From Candidatus Omnitrophota bacterium (lineage in GTDB: Bacteria; Hinthialibacterota; Hinthialibacteria; JAKQFZ01), in contig JAKQFZ010000199.1 of NCBI GenBank assembly GCA_029558215.1, positions 1 to 28,523 of the forward strand: a stretch of 28,523 bases of DNA, given 5' to 3'. The notes below the pieces were generated by a model. The model ran no database searches, was not told the origin of the DNA, and saw only the letters and a program-made list of their open reading frames with translations. This document shows, piece after piece, positions 1 through 7,252 of the stretch. Position 1 is the first letter of the stretch, and the number at the start of each line of letters is the position of its first letter. Both the position numbers and the translations under genes were made by a program.

Positions 1-96
1 TGCGGTTCTTTCCATAACAAGGAAAGACGCGAAGGGCAGCCGACCCAGAGCAAGAGCACCCTCGCAAGAGGCTTGTTCAAAATAACCGGCAAATAA
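1..96 (+). CDS. possible 3' end of a CDS entering from the left edge
   Basis: The first reading frame is open from base 1 to a TAA at 94-96 and would give about 31 basic residues ending in FKITGK. A second frame is also open, to a TAA at 83-85, so coding is not certain. The stop sits directly on a hairpin terminator (95-120), which is what the end of a plus-strand gene would look like. No family can be recognised from so short a fragment. Confidence 0.25.
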   Translation, partial: CGSFHNKERREGQPTQSKSTLARGLFKITGK

Positions 97-124
97 ACCT
101 CTCTTCACGAGAGGTTTTTCTTTG
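95..124 (+). terminator. intrinsic terminator, probably bidirectional
   Basis: A 9-bp perfect stem (AAACCTCTC, loop TTCAC, GAGAGGTTT) is followed by TTTTT and a further T-rich stretch on the plus strand. Read on the minus strand, the same stem is followed by the weaker ATTTG. It lies between a plus-strand end near base 96 and the minus-strand GAF gene stop at 188, so it may end transcription from both sides. Confidence 0.75.
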
Positions 125-187
125 TAGAAGATCTGAATGCAAGGACAGGACTGGACTCCGCAGCCAGTAGAGGAAAAGGATATCGGT

Positions 188-946
188 TTACGCCTCTGAT
201 GTGTTTTCGCGTGTCTCTATAACCAGCATGGCAAGATATCCGGCGACCACTTGTAGAAAGCGGTACATGTTCTGGCTAAAGGCATCCACCCGGGAACTAC
301 TCAGATTCAGCACACCGAGAATTTCCCGATGGCAGATCAGTGGCATACAGATCAGGGACTTGATGGATTCCTGATGGTGTCCCAAGCCTTTATAGATGGG
401 ATCTTTGAGCGTGTCCGAGATGACTTGTGCCTGACCTCGTTGTGCGACCAGTCCGGCAATGCCTTCCCCAACGTTGAAACACACGCCTTGAGGAGCAAAG
501 TCTTTGGTTCCCGCTGCCGCCTGCAGAATCAGTTTTTCCTTGCTCTCATCCAGGAGCATGATGGAACCATTCTCGGCGTTTGTGACGGTCACAATCTGCT
601 GAAGCAGAAAACGAAAGGGATCGTTGAGCAGTACAGCCTGCGCCACAACATCGTAGATCAGACGCAGCAGTGACAACTGATCCACCTGCTGCTCCATCCG
701 AAGGTTGGTCACTTCGAGCAGTTCGCGAACGACATCCCGTTCCTTCTCCACTTGCTGCAGACGTTCCTGGAGTGAACCCGGTCTTTGAGTGATCTGCAGC
801 ACGGCACCCAGAGCATCTCTCATCTCACCCCAGTTCTCTGGAGACAGCTCCGGAGTCTTGTTCTGCTTGAGAGATGACTCAATCAGCAAAAAGATCGTCT
901 GCAAGTATTCGAGTCTTTCGGATAGACTGGGTGTCGAAGTGTCCAT
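188..946 (-). CDS. GAF-domain protein with N-terminal coiled coil
   Basis: A 252-aa soluble protein. Residues about 55-100 look like a coiled coil (QERLQQVEKERDVVRELLEV), and residues about 105-245 form a GAF domain with the typical NAENGSIMLLDE, GEGIAGLVAQRG and SLICMPLI...GVLNLSS blocks. GAF domains bind small ligands or serve as dimerising sensor modules. No output domain (GGDEF, HisKA, PAS) is attached, so it may be a partner protein. It is the last gene of the minus-strand operon. Its ATG is 14 nt after the HDOD stop and has an AGGAG ribosome site, so it is very probably co-transcribed with the HDOD gene. The ligand cannot be told from sequence. Confidence 0.88.
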   Translation of the reverse strand: MDTSTPSLSERLEYLQTIFLLIESSLKQNKTPELSPENWGEMRDALGAVLQITQRPGSLQERLQQVEKERDVVRELLEVTNLRMEQQVDQLSLLRLIYDVVAQAVLLNDPFRFLLQQIVTVTNAENGSIMLLDESKEKLILQAAAGTKDFAPQGVCFNVGEGIAGLVAQRGQAQVISDTLKDPIYKGLGHHQESIKSLICMPLICHREILGVLNLSSSRVDAFSQNMYRFLQVVAGYLAMLVIETRENTSEA

Positions 947-960
947 CTCAATGCTCTCCT

Positions 961-1824
961 CTAGTTGGCTGCCAGGAAAGCCTCCAGTTTCTTGAATCCT
1001 TCTCTCAGGGTACCCATGAGGCTTTCAAGTCTCTCCTCATCGAGTCCCAGCCCCTGAAGGCTCTCACTCAGGTGACTGCTCTCGGGCGGATCGTCGGGAC
1101 TTCCCACATATCCTATCTGCCATGCAAAGTAATCAGAGAGATGAATAATCGCTGCGGCAGGTTCCACGACAATCTCTCCGCTTGTGGCGTGATGATACCG
1201 GATGCCAACCGTGATCTCCGCGGGAAGGTTCCAGCGTTCCGCCACAAGGTACCCCAGTTCTCCGTGGTCCAAACCAAGCACTTCGCGCTCGGCCTGCAGA
1301 TAGCTCATCTCCGAACTCTCGAAAAGCTGAAGAATCTCGTGCGTCTCCTCAGGGAAGAACTGATCCAGAACAATCTTGCCGATGTCGTGCAACAAGCCGG
1401 CCACGTAAGCTTCATCAAGGCCTTTTCGGAGTGTCCGCTGAAGGTAGTCCGCCATATAGGCAACGGCAACACCATGCATCCAGAGATTCTTTCGGTTGAA
1501 TCGAGTGGCTTCTTTGGCCTTGAAAAGATCGTAGACGGTAATGGCCATGGCCATCATCCTGATCTCGTTTGTTCCCAGAAGAGCCACCGCTTCCTTGATC
1601 GAGGTGATCTGTCTGTAGAAACCATAGTAGGCTGAATTCACCACGCGAAGAATCCGAGAGGCAAAGGACGGATCCTTTGAGATCGCCGTTGCGATGGTCT
1701 GAGCGGTGGATTTGTCATCCAGGACAGCACGGGTGATGCTGTCCGCCGCCAACGGCAAGGATGGCAGATCCTTGATGTCCTGAAGTTTCGCTTTGATTAC
1801 TGCTGACTTGTCTTTTTCGGTCAT
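961..1824 (-). CDS. HDOD-domain signalling protein
   Basis: A 287-aa protein with an HDOD domain over residues about 15-215: LPSLPLAADSITRAVLDD, DPSFASRILRVVNSAYYGF and ITSIKEAVALLGTNEIR are typical blocks. Unlike many HDOD proteins it keeps an HD-like motif (GLLHDIGK, His146-Asp147), with further histidines at DHGELG and YHHA. Leftover metal binding is therefore possible, but phosphodiesterase activity is not shown. HDOD proteins usually act as signalling scaffolds. The start ATG overlaps the radical SAM stop as ATGA (1821-1824), with AAGGGG upstream, so the two are translationally coupled. The GAF gene follows directly, forming a plausible two-protein sensory unit. Confidence 0.9.
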   Translation of the reverse strand: MTEKDKSAVIKAKLQDIKDLPSLPLAADSITRAVLDDKSTAQTIATAISKDPSFASRILRVVNSAYYGFYRQITSIKEAVALLGTNEIRMMAMAITVYDLFKAKEATRFNRKNLWMHGVAVAYMADYLQRTLRKGLDEAYVAGLLHDIGKIVLDQFFPEETHEILQLFESSEMSYLQAEREVLGLDHGELGYLVAERWNLPAEITVGIRYHHATSGEIVVEPAAAIIHLSDYFAWQIGYVGSPDDPPESSHLSESLQGLGLDEERLESLMGTLREGFKKLEAFLAAN

Positions 1825-3326
1825 CGAGTCAACCCCTTACATGGATGTTTCTTGCCTGCCCAATTCAGCAACATTCTCGCCGCTGCCTCAGTTCTGGAAA
1901 CGATGCTGCCCACCGAAGCAGTTCGCGTGAGTTCTCTTGCTATGACTTTGGGACGTAGATAGAATTCTCTCATTGCGATTCTTCTCGCCTTGGCGAGATC
2001 CTCCGCCGATAATGCGACCGTTCTGAGTATACCTGCCGTCTCCTCATCGCACAAGTCCCAATCCTGATTGAGTAACAACCCCTTCTCCACCGCCTCATCA
2101 AACAGCCGAGTGCCCGGGAAAGGAGTGGCGATATGGAAGAGCGCGTAGTCGGGCTCAACATCCAGCGCAAAGTCTATCGTTTGACGAACCGTCTCCCAAG
2201 TCTCTTCCGGAAGCCCCAGGATGAAGTAGCCGAAAGCCAAAATTCCTGCTCGTCGGGTCAAGTGGATGGCTCGCCTGGAATCATCGAGTGAAATCCCCTT
2301 GCGACAACTGTCGAGGATGCTCTGGCTTCCAGATTCCAGACCGTAGGAGATCAGCAGGCAGCCTGCCTTCTTCATTGCGGCCAGGATCTCCTCGTCCACA
2401 GCGTCCACGCGGCTGTTACAGATCCAGCGAAGGCCGGGAACATCACGATCCATGGCCTCGCAGAGATCCAATACCCACTGTCGGTCAAACGTGAACGAGT
2501 CGGTCATGAAGACAACATTTCTGATGTGATGCTGTTCGCTCAGATGTCGAAGTTCCTCGATCACGTTTGGCACACTTCGAGTGCGGACACGCTTGCCCCA
2601 GGACACTCCTGCGCGACAGAAACTGCATCCGTAGGGGCATCCACGCGATGAAATCAGAGTGGCAAAGGACTCCCTTCCGAAGAAAGGCATTCTGTATCGG
2701 TTGTTGGGAAGCAAGTCTCGGGCAGGAAAAGGAAGCTCATCAAGATTCAATAGGAAGCCCGTATCTCCTGAACTGAGAGCTCCGCCTTCGGAGTCGAGCC
2801 AACGCAGTCCAGTCGGAAGTGTGGAAACATCCTGAGTGTCAGCACGTGCTGAGCCCCGAAAGTGTCCCACGGGCATGAGACAGTTCGTTGCGCTCTCTGC
2901 CAACTGCCGGATGGGTTGTTCCCCTTCCCCAACGAGAACATAGTCGGCTGGAAAGTCTTTGAGCATTTCCGCTCCCAACGCGGAACCATGACTGCCAACA
3001 ACGACCAGAACCGCATTCGGGACTTCTCTGATGAGCTCTGCACAGAAGTCTCGGTCACTGTTGAATGTGGGGGTGGAAACATGAACGAAAAGCACATCCG
3101 GTTGAAAAGCACGAATGCATTGCGCCGTCTGTGAAGGTGTCCATCTGAGTGCCATGGCATCGAGGAGTTGAACGGATGCGCCAGACTGACGAGCAACGGC
3201 TGCCAAAGAGGCCAGTCCGGTCTGCGGCCACAGTTCGCCCGCCGCAGAGAGCCTGCCACAGCGTCCCAGCTCTTTCATATAGAGGCGACCTTCGATGTCC
3301 GGCGGGTTGAGAAAGGAGAACCGCAC
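1821..3326 (-). CDS. B12-binding-type radical SAM protein
   Basis: A 501-aa enzyme. Residues about 1-145 resemble a cobalamin-binding (B12-binding) Rossmann domain, with an NPPDIEGR start, LLDAMALRW and VVVGSHGSA...YVLVGEGE. Residues about 215-430 are a radical SAM barrel with the Fe-S motif CPYGCSFC (Cys230, Cys234, Cys237), and YGLESGSQSIL and GYFILGLPEET are standard Elp3/MiaB-like blocks. Class B radical SAM enzymes of this layout methylate or rearrange unactivated carbons, often in lipid or natural-product pathways; the substrate here is unknown. The start is GTG, with GAGGG placed 4 nt upstream. It begins one base after the stop of the glycosyltransferase and overlaps the HDOD gene by 4 nt. 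Confidence 0.9.
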   Translation of the reverse strand: MRFSFLNPPDIEGRLYMKELGRCGRLSAAGELWPQTGLASLAAVARQSGASVQLLDAMALRWTPSQTAQCIRAFQPDVLFVHVSTPTFNSDRDFCAELIREVPNAVLVVVGSHGSALGAEMLKDFPADYVLVGEGEQPIRQLAESATNCLMPVGHFRGSARADTQDVSTLPTGLRWLDSEGGALSSGDTGFLLNLDELPFPARDLLPNNRYRMPFFGRESFATLISSRGCPYGCSFCRAGVSWGKRVRTRSVPNVIEELRHLSEQHHIRNVVFMTDSFTFDRQWVLDLCEAMDRDVPGLRWICNSRVDAVDEEILAAMKKAGCLLISYGLESGSQSILDSCRKGISLDDSRRAIHLTRRAGILAFGYFILGLPEETWETVRQTIDFALDVEPDYALFHIATPFPGTRLFDEAVEKGLLLNQDWDLCDEETAGILRTVALSAEDLAKARRIAMREFYLRPKVIARELTRTASVGSIVSRTEAAARMLLNWAGKKHPCKGLTR

Positions 3327-3327
3327 G

Positions 3328-4203
3328 TTACCCTCGATTCCGACGAACGATCACATCGCCCAACATCCCCAAGACGAGCATCTGTATCGAGACGAAATAG
3401 AGCACAGTCACCGTAACATCCATCACCTGAGGGGTGTAGACTTTGCTGTACACGAGCACTCCGGTTCCGAGGCCGAAAAAGAACAGAAACAGAGGCGCGA
3501 ATACACGAAGTGGATTGAAGAACAGACAGATGCGAAGAATCAGGATTGTGAAGTTCCACGGATCCCGAACGGGATGAATTTTGCTCCTGCCTTGACGCTT
3601 GTGATACTGAATCGGTGCGTACTGAACTCGAAAGCCGTCGGAATGAAGTGCCAGCGTGATGGTAGTCGTCAGAGAGAATCCGTCCGGCAGCATGTGCAAA
3701 TAGCGTTTTAGAAGATCAGCACGGATGAGTCGGAAACCGGAGTTCATATCGGGAATTCTGGTTCGAGCCACATATTCAGAGAGCCGAGCCAGGAACCATT
3801 TCGCCGGTCGTCGAATCATCGGTTGCGCACTTCTGGGTCGCGTGCCAACGACCATCTCGGCGTCCTGCGTCAGACTCCACAACTCAGGTAGCTTTTCCAG
3901 CGGATAGGTTCCATCAGCATCTGTGATGGCGATCCACTCGCCTTGGGCATGTCGCAGACCGGTCTTGATCGCCGCTCCGTAGCCGCGATTGACCGGATGT
4001 CGGACAATCTGCACTGAGGAACCAAAGTTCTTCAGAACGTCACCGGTTCCGTCATCGGAGCCGTCATCCACAACGATGATCTCCGCCGAAATCCCCGATT
4101 GTTCGATTACGCTGCACGCGCGAACGAGAGTTTCCGCAACGGCATCTTTCTCATTGTAGACGGGAATGACTAGACTGAGGGCAACTGGTGGTGCACTATC
4201 CAT
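3328..4203 (-). CDS. family 2 glycosyltransferase, DPM1-like, membrane-anchored
   Basis: A 291-aa GT-A glycosyltransferase. It begins LSLVIPVYNE and has the nucleotide-binding DDGSDDGT (residues 46-53), a metal-binding DAD (95-97) and MNSGFRLIR. The HKRQGRSKI segment is typical of polyprenyl-phosphate mannose/glucose synthases. Two C-terminal membrane helices (about 233-252 and 262-285) anchor it. It probably transfers a sugar from a nucleotide donor to polyprenyl phosphate or a related lipid acceptor at the inner face of the membrane. The ATG at 4203 has GGAG about 9 nt upstream. A structured 121-nt gap separates it from the shell-protein gene, so it may have a different transcript dose from the genes before it. 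Confidence 0.9.
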   Translation of the reverse strand: MDSAPPVALSLVIPVYNEKDAVAETLVRACSVIEQSGISAEIIVVDDGSDDGTGDVLKNFGSSVQIVRHPVNRGYGAAIKTGLRHAQGEWIAITDADGTYPLEKLPELWSLTQDAEMVVGTRPRSAQPMIRRPAKWFLARLSEYVARTRIPDMNSGFRLIRADLLKRYLHMLPDGFSLTTTITLALHSDGFRVQYAPIQYHKRQGRSKIHPVRDPWNFTILILRICLFFNPLRVFAPLFLFFFGLGTGVLVYSKVYTPQVMDVTVTVLYFVSIQMLVLGMLGDVIVRRNRG

Positions 4204-4244
4204 CCTGCAAACTCCAGAAACTGCGAAGGGCTTTCACAATAGTG

Positions 4245-4287
4245 CATTCTGCGACAGGAAGAGCGATTCTTCTCTTCGTTCAGAATG
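4245..4287 (-). other. two-tier inverted repeat in the operon's largest gap
   Basis: On the minus strand, CATTCTG...CAGAATG (7 bp, 4287-4281 with 4251-4245) encloses GAAGAG-N8-CTCTTC (6 bp, 4277-4272 with 4263-4258). The result is one long interrupted hairpin between the shell-protein stop (4325) and the glycosyltransferase start (4203). There is no T-run, so it is not a standard terminator. It could be an RNA-processing or mRNA-stability element, or an operator. Confidence 0.45.
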
Positions 4288-4324
4288 ACAACTTCAGACC
4301 GCTCCCTTGACCAACGGGCTCACT

Positions 4325-4873
4325 CTAAAGAACAAATCGGCGCAGTTTCTCATTCAAGTCCGGAATCACAACGCTCGCCGCGAGAAGTCCTTTCTCACGA
4401 GCAATGGCGGCACCGGTCTCTGTTGCGGTTCGAACAGCGTCCACATCTCCCGTCAGGGTCACAAACGCCTTTCCACCCAAACCGCGAGCGCATCGAATTT
4501 CAATCAGTCTCACATCTGCAGACTTGACCGATGCATCCGCCGCATAGACTGCACCGGCGACGGAGAAGACTTCAATCACTCCCAGGCTTCGCACGTTCTC
4601 GACACCGGTTGTGGCAGTGATCGCCGGTTGAATATCCGGATGGACGTTCGGAATGACGACTGCTTCGACCAGAGAATTCCCACCTTCACGAACTCCGGTT
4701 TCCACGGCAACCTGAACCGATGCAACATCGCCGCTCACGATCGTGACATATTTCCCCGAGCAGACGGGTGTTGAAACCAAGACCTCAACCTCTGCCGCGT
4801 CAAGCATTGCGTCCGTCGCTTCGATAGCGATGGCAATGCTTCTCCATTCGACTACGCCAACAGCCTCAGGCAT
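4325..4873 (-). CDS. pduT: tandem-domain microcompartment shell protein, PduT-like (BMC-T)
   Basis: A 182-aa protein made of two BMC domains (about 4-90 and 97-182). Each has the shell signature: AVGVVEWRSIAIAIEATDAM... in the first, SLGVIEVFSVAGAVYAADA... in the second. BMC-T proteins form pseudohexameric trimers in bacterial microcompartment shells. The block VSTPVCSGKYVTIVSGDVAS matches the PduT segment whose Cys binds a shared [4Fe-4S] cluster at the trimer centre. An in-frame ATG exists at 4888, but the ATG at 4873 is chosen because GGGAGG lies 5 nt before it and because it numbers this cysteine Cys38, the position known in PduT. It overlaps the deacetylase stop by 8 nt. No other shell gene is present in the window. 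Confidence 0.88.
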   Translation of the reverse strand: MPEAVGVVEWRSIAIAIEATDAMLDAAEVEVLVSTPVCSGKYVTIVSGDVASVQVAVETGVREGGNSLVEAVVIPNVHPDIQPAITATTGVENVRSLGVIEVFSVAGAVYAADASVKSADVRLIEIRCARGLGGKAFVTLTGDVDAVRTATETGAAIAREKGLLAASVVIPDLNEKLRRFVL

Positions 4874-5720
4874 TTGTGCCTCCCGCAATCGCTTCGAATC
4901 GGCTCAGAGAGTTGCGAAGCGATGTAAACTCATATTGTTTCACCAGCTCTGTCATCTTGCGTCCAAGACGGTTCAAGCCGACGGCATGAATCCACGCCAA
5001 CTTCGTGGGCAGTTGGAGCCGGGGATGTCCCGGATCCAATTCCCACGGATGAACGTATAATACTACCGAACGCCCGGAACGCAACCGGCGATTGATTCCC
5101 CATCGCGTCATCCCTAGAGGATAGGCTCTCAGGAAGAAGCCTCCGCCGACAGGAATCCGGCGTCCGAAGACTGTCTGCGTGGACGGTGGCACCTCCAGAA
5201 TGCGCCCACCGCCAAAGTTCAGCCAATGTGGCTCCGGCTCCGCGCCAGCATCCCCGTAGAGATAAGTCCGAATTGGGAACAAGGACGAATCGTATTGGAA
5301 GCCATTCTCCAGGAGTCCTTCAAAGACCCACGGCATATCCCTTCGTACACTCCACATCGGGGCTCGATGTCCGATGACTTTCGTCCCGATGAGATCTTCA
5401 AGAATACCCTTTGTCCGTCTGAGTCCTTCGAGAAAGCGTGCCTTTCCGATCTGCTCATACGGCTGATGCCAGTAATGATGGACAGCGACCTCATGGCCTG
5501 CCTTTGCGACAGATATTACTGCTTCGGGATGTCGTTCCGCAACATAGCCAAGAAAGAAGAACGTCGCGGTTCGCCCACAAGTGCTGAGCATGTCAAGAAG
5601 GCGATTGAGCCCGACCTGGACACGATCTTCGAACGAGCTCCACTGCTCGAATGCGATGGATTCCGGACTCATGAAGTAGTCTTCGACATCCACCGTAAGA
5701 ACGACGGGCTGGCAGTTCAC
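4866..5720 (-). CDS. polysaccharide deacetylase (NodB fold, DUF3473-type C-terminus)
   Basis: A 284-aa carbohydrate esterase 4-like protein. LTVDVEDYF (residues 8-16) carries the catalytic and metal Asp region, and EVAVHHYWHQ (77-86) supplies the His-x3-His metal pair. IGHRAPMWS and FQYDSSLFP are further family blocks. The C-terminal LYVHPWELDPGHPR segment (about 220-233) is typical of the subgroup found with exopolysaccharide/XrtA-type gene clusters. It has no signal peptide, so it probably acts on a cytoplasmic or lipid-linked sugar. Activity is expected to be removal of N-acetyl groups from a polysaccharide or its precursor. The start is GTG and overlaps the pduS stop as GTGA; its 3' end overlaps the shell-protein start. 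It is thus embedded between the two redox/microcompartment genes. Confidence 0.9.
   Translation of the reverse strand: MNCQPVVLTVDVEDYFMSPESIAFEQWSSFEDRVQVGLNRLLDMLSTCGRTATFFFLGYVAERHPEAVISVAKAGHEVAVHHYWHQPYEQIGKARFLEGLRRTKGILEDLIGTKVIGHRAPMWSVRRDMPWVFEGLLENGFQYDSSLFPIRTYLYGDAGAEPEPHWLNFGGGRILEVPPSTQTVFGRRIPVGGGFFLRAYPLGMTRWGINRRLRSGRSVVLYVHPWELDPGHPRLQLPTKLAWIHAVGLNRLGRKMTELVKQYEFTSLRNSLSRFEAIAGGTNA
4879..4884 (-). promoter_or_regulatory. ribosome binding site deciding the pduT-like start
   Basis: GGGAGG on the minus strand, five bases before the ATG at 4873. It favours this start over the in-frame ATG at 4888, which lies inside the deacetylase gene and has no good site. Confidence 0.7.
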
Positions 5721-7021
5721 TGCTGTATCCTGACAACACCGTTGGCGATCTCTGTCACACGGCCATCAATGCTCGCATGGATATTGGCTCCCAACTTGCC
5801 TTCAGGTATCCGGGCGATCTTCTGACCGCGTCGAACGCTGTCTCCAACACTGACCATCGGTTCCGAAGCGACTCCGACGTGAGATTTCAGAGCGATGCAG
5901 ACCGATTTCGGCACAATGGCCACATCTTTCCATGGTGCAGGTTTGTGATAGTCGGTCAGAGCCAAGCGTGCTTCCAGTCGTTTTGTTGGCACCTTTCTCG
6001 TTTCACGCAGGTCGCTGACAGCAGGCTCGTCAACCTTCTTGCGATCCACTTTTGCGGTCTTCTTCAGGTTCTGAATGATGCGACGCGGGGAGATTTCCAT
6101 CGGACAGGAATACAACTCACAGACTCCGCATTCACAACAATACTGAACCCCCTCGAAGGCGGGAAAGTCTTCCTGCTCACCGATGGAAACGCCCCACATG
6201 ATCCGATGCGGTTCCAGGGGATGACCCAGCAGATAGCGCGGGCAGTTCTCCGTGCAGAAATTGCAGTGACAGCAGGCGGCGCGGGCAATCTTCAAGAATG
6301 TGCTGACCGGCTGCTTGCGACGATAGATCACAGGGTTGGTGGGTTTGAGAAGAAACAGCCCTTTGGATGTTTTCTGAAGAGGCGTGTCCAAAGTGGTCAA
6401 ACCGCCCATCATGGGTCCGCCTTCGAGGATTTCCAGGCCAGCGACCTTGATGCCCAACAGGGAGAGCAGATCGCCGGTCACTGTTCCAAGTGGCACTTTG
6501 ATCGTCATCGGTTCCGGAACTTCTCCAACAATGCTCAGATAAGTGTCAACAAGGGGTTCCCCCTTGATGGCTCGATGAATGTTCCAGATGGTCTCGACAT
6601 TCATGCCAACCACGCCAACATCAATGGGAATGCCGCCGGCGGGAACCACTCTACCCACCGTCTCATAGACCAGTACATGCTCGTCTCCCATGGGATAGAC
6701 GCTGGGGAACACGGGAACCTCGATGGCTGGAAAATCCTTGACTACGGCTTCCAAAGCCTGACGCGCTTCCGTGTATTTCTCCTTGAGTGTCAAGAAGGCT
6801 TTCTTGGCTCCGACCTGTTGTCGAACCGTTTCGACCGTCTCCACGATCGGCCGGGCGTACTCGGTCATCAGGTATTGATCGACCTGGAGCAAGGGCTCGC
6901 ATTCGACTCCGTTGATGATCAAGTATTCTGCCTGCGCAGAGAGTTTGACATGAGTCGGGAATCCGGCACCACCCGCGCCCACTACTCCAGCCTCTCGAAC
7001 GATATCCACAAGGTTGTCCAT
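5717..7021 (-). CDS. pduS: PduS-like cobalamin reductase / RnfC-type electron-transfer protein
   Basis: A 434-aa flavin/Fe-S protein. The N-terminus has the RnfC/Nqo1-like NADH/FMN-binding segment (AGVVGAGGAGFPTHVK; YLIINGVECEPLLQVDQ). Two [4Fe-4S] ferredoxin motifs follow: C-x2-C-x2-C-x3-CP (Cys250, 253, 256, 260) and C-x2-C-x2-C-x4-CP (Cys295, 298, 301, 306). The C-terminus is a lipoyl-like barrel (SHVGVASEPMVSVGDSVRRG). Known PduS reduces cobalamin in propanediol microcompartments and binds PduT. Length is close to the Salmonella protein. The ATG at 7021 is preferred over the in-frame ATG at 7048: it has GAGGTGGAG just upstream, and a promoter-like -10 places the transcript start almost on 7048. 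It is the first gene of the minus-strand operon. Confidence 0.92.
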   Translation of the reverse strand: MDNLVDIVREAGVVGAGGAGFPTHVKLSAQAEYLIINGVECEPLLQVDQYLMTEYARPIVETVETVRQQVGAKKAFLTLKEKYTEARQALEAVVKDFPAIEVPVFPSVYPMGDEHVLVYETVGRVVPAGGIPIDVGVVGMNVETIWNIHRAIKGEPLVDTYLSIVGEVPEPMTIKVPLGTVTGDLLSLLGIKVAGLEILEGGPMMGGLTTLDTPLQKTSKGLFLLKPTNPVIYRRKQPVSTFLKIARAACCHCNFCTENCPRYLLGHPLEPHRIMWGVSIGEQEDFPAFEGVQYCCECGVCELYSCPMEISPRRIIQNLKKTAKVDRKKVDEPAVSDLRETRKVPTKRLEARLALTDYHKPAPWKDVAIVPKSVCIALKSHVGVASEPMVSVGDSVRRGQKIARIPEGKLGANIHASIDGRVTEIANGVVRIQQ

Positions 7022-7025
7022 CCAA

Positions 7026-7034
7026 CTCCACCTC
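7026..7034 (-). promoter_or_regulatory. ribosome binding site deciding the pduS start
   Basis: GAGGTGGAG on the minus strand ends four bases before the ATG at 7021. The alternative ATG at 7048 has no purine-rich site. Confidence 0.65.
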
Positions 7035-7059
7035 GCCAATGGGCTCATAGCACTTTCGA

Positions 7060-7088
7060 ATCATAGGAAGGACACGAAAATGACGCAA
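7060..7088 (-). promoter_or_regulatory. sigma70-like promoter of the pduS operon
   Basis: On the minus strand, TTGCGT (7088-7083), 17 bp, TATGAT (7065-7060). The -10 box matches five of six consensus bases and the -35 three of six. The predicted transcript start is near 7053, giving a leader of about 30 nt to the ATG at 7021. Confidence 0.5.
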
Positions 7089-7110
7089 GCGAAAGATTCA
7101 GGGGGCTGGG

Positions 7111-7120
7111 TGAGCGCTCA
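7111..7120. promoter_or_regulatory. 10-bp perfect palindrome, candidate operator
   Basis: TGAGCGCTCA lies in the divergent intergenic region, about 23 bp upstream of the pduS -35 box. A looser inverted repeat (CAGGGAA-TCG-TTCCTG, 7138-7153) lies nearby. Either could bind a regulator, but nothing in the window names one. The rest of 7089-7208 shows no gene. Confidence 0.25.
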
Positions 7121-7208
7121 GAAGGCGTAGTTGCCGCCAGGGAATCGTTCCTGCCCAACCTGTGGCCACTGTCCTCGTCAGTGATGCCACCGATCCCCGA
7201 TTACCAGC

Positions 7209-7237
7209 TTGCCAACAGGGCACCGCAAGAATACAGT
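7209..7237 (+). promoter_or_regulatory. sigma70-like promoter of the propeller gene
   Basis: TTGCCA (7209-7214), 17 bp, TACAGT (7232-7237). The -35 box matches five of six consensus bases and the -10 four of six. The implied transcript start, about 7244, falls within the ribosome site of the leader ORF at 7253. Either this is not the real promoter, or the leader ORF is translated poorly from it. Confidence 0.35.
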
Positions 7238-7252
7238 TCCAAGGAGATTGAA

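Noticed and set aside
874..1635. 253-residue plus-strand open frame
   Set aside because: It is a shadow of the HDOD gene, with no ribosome site and no family features.
4874..4888. Longer start for the pduT-like gene
   Set aside because: ATG 4888 has no ribosome site and lies inside the deacetylase gene; ATG 4873 has a strong site and gives normal PduT numbering.
7022..7048. Longer start for the pduS-like gene
   Set aside because: It lacks a ribosome site and lies almost on the predicted transcript start. The shorter form matches the family N-terminus.
5777..7066. 429-residue plus-strand open frame
   Set aside because: It is fully antisense to the pduS-like gene, whose Fe-S motifs and family match are clear. 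The antisense product is rich in His, Gln and Arg and has no recognisable domain.
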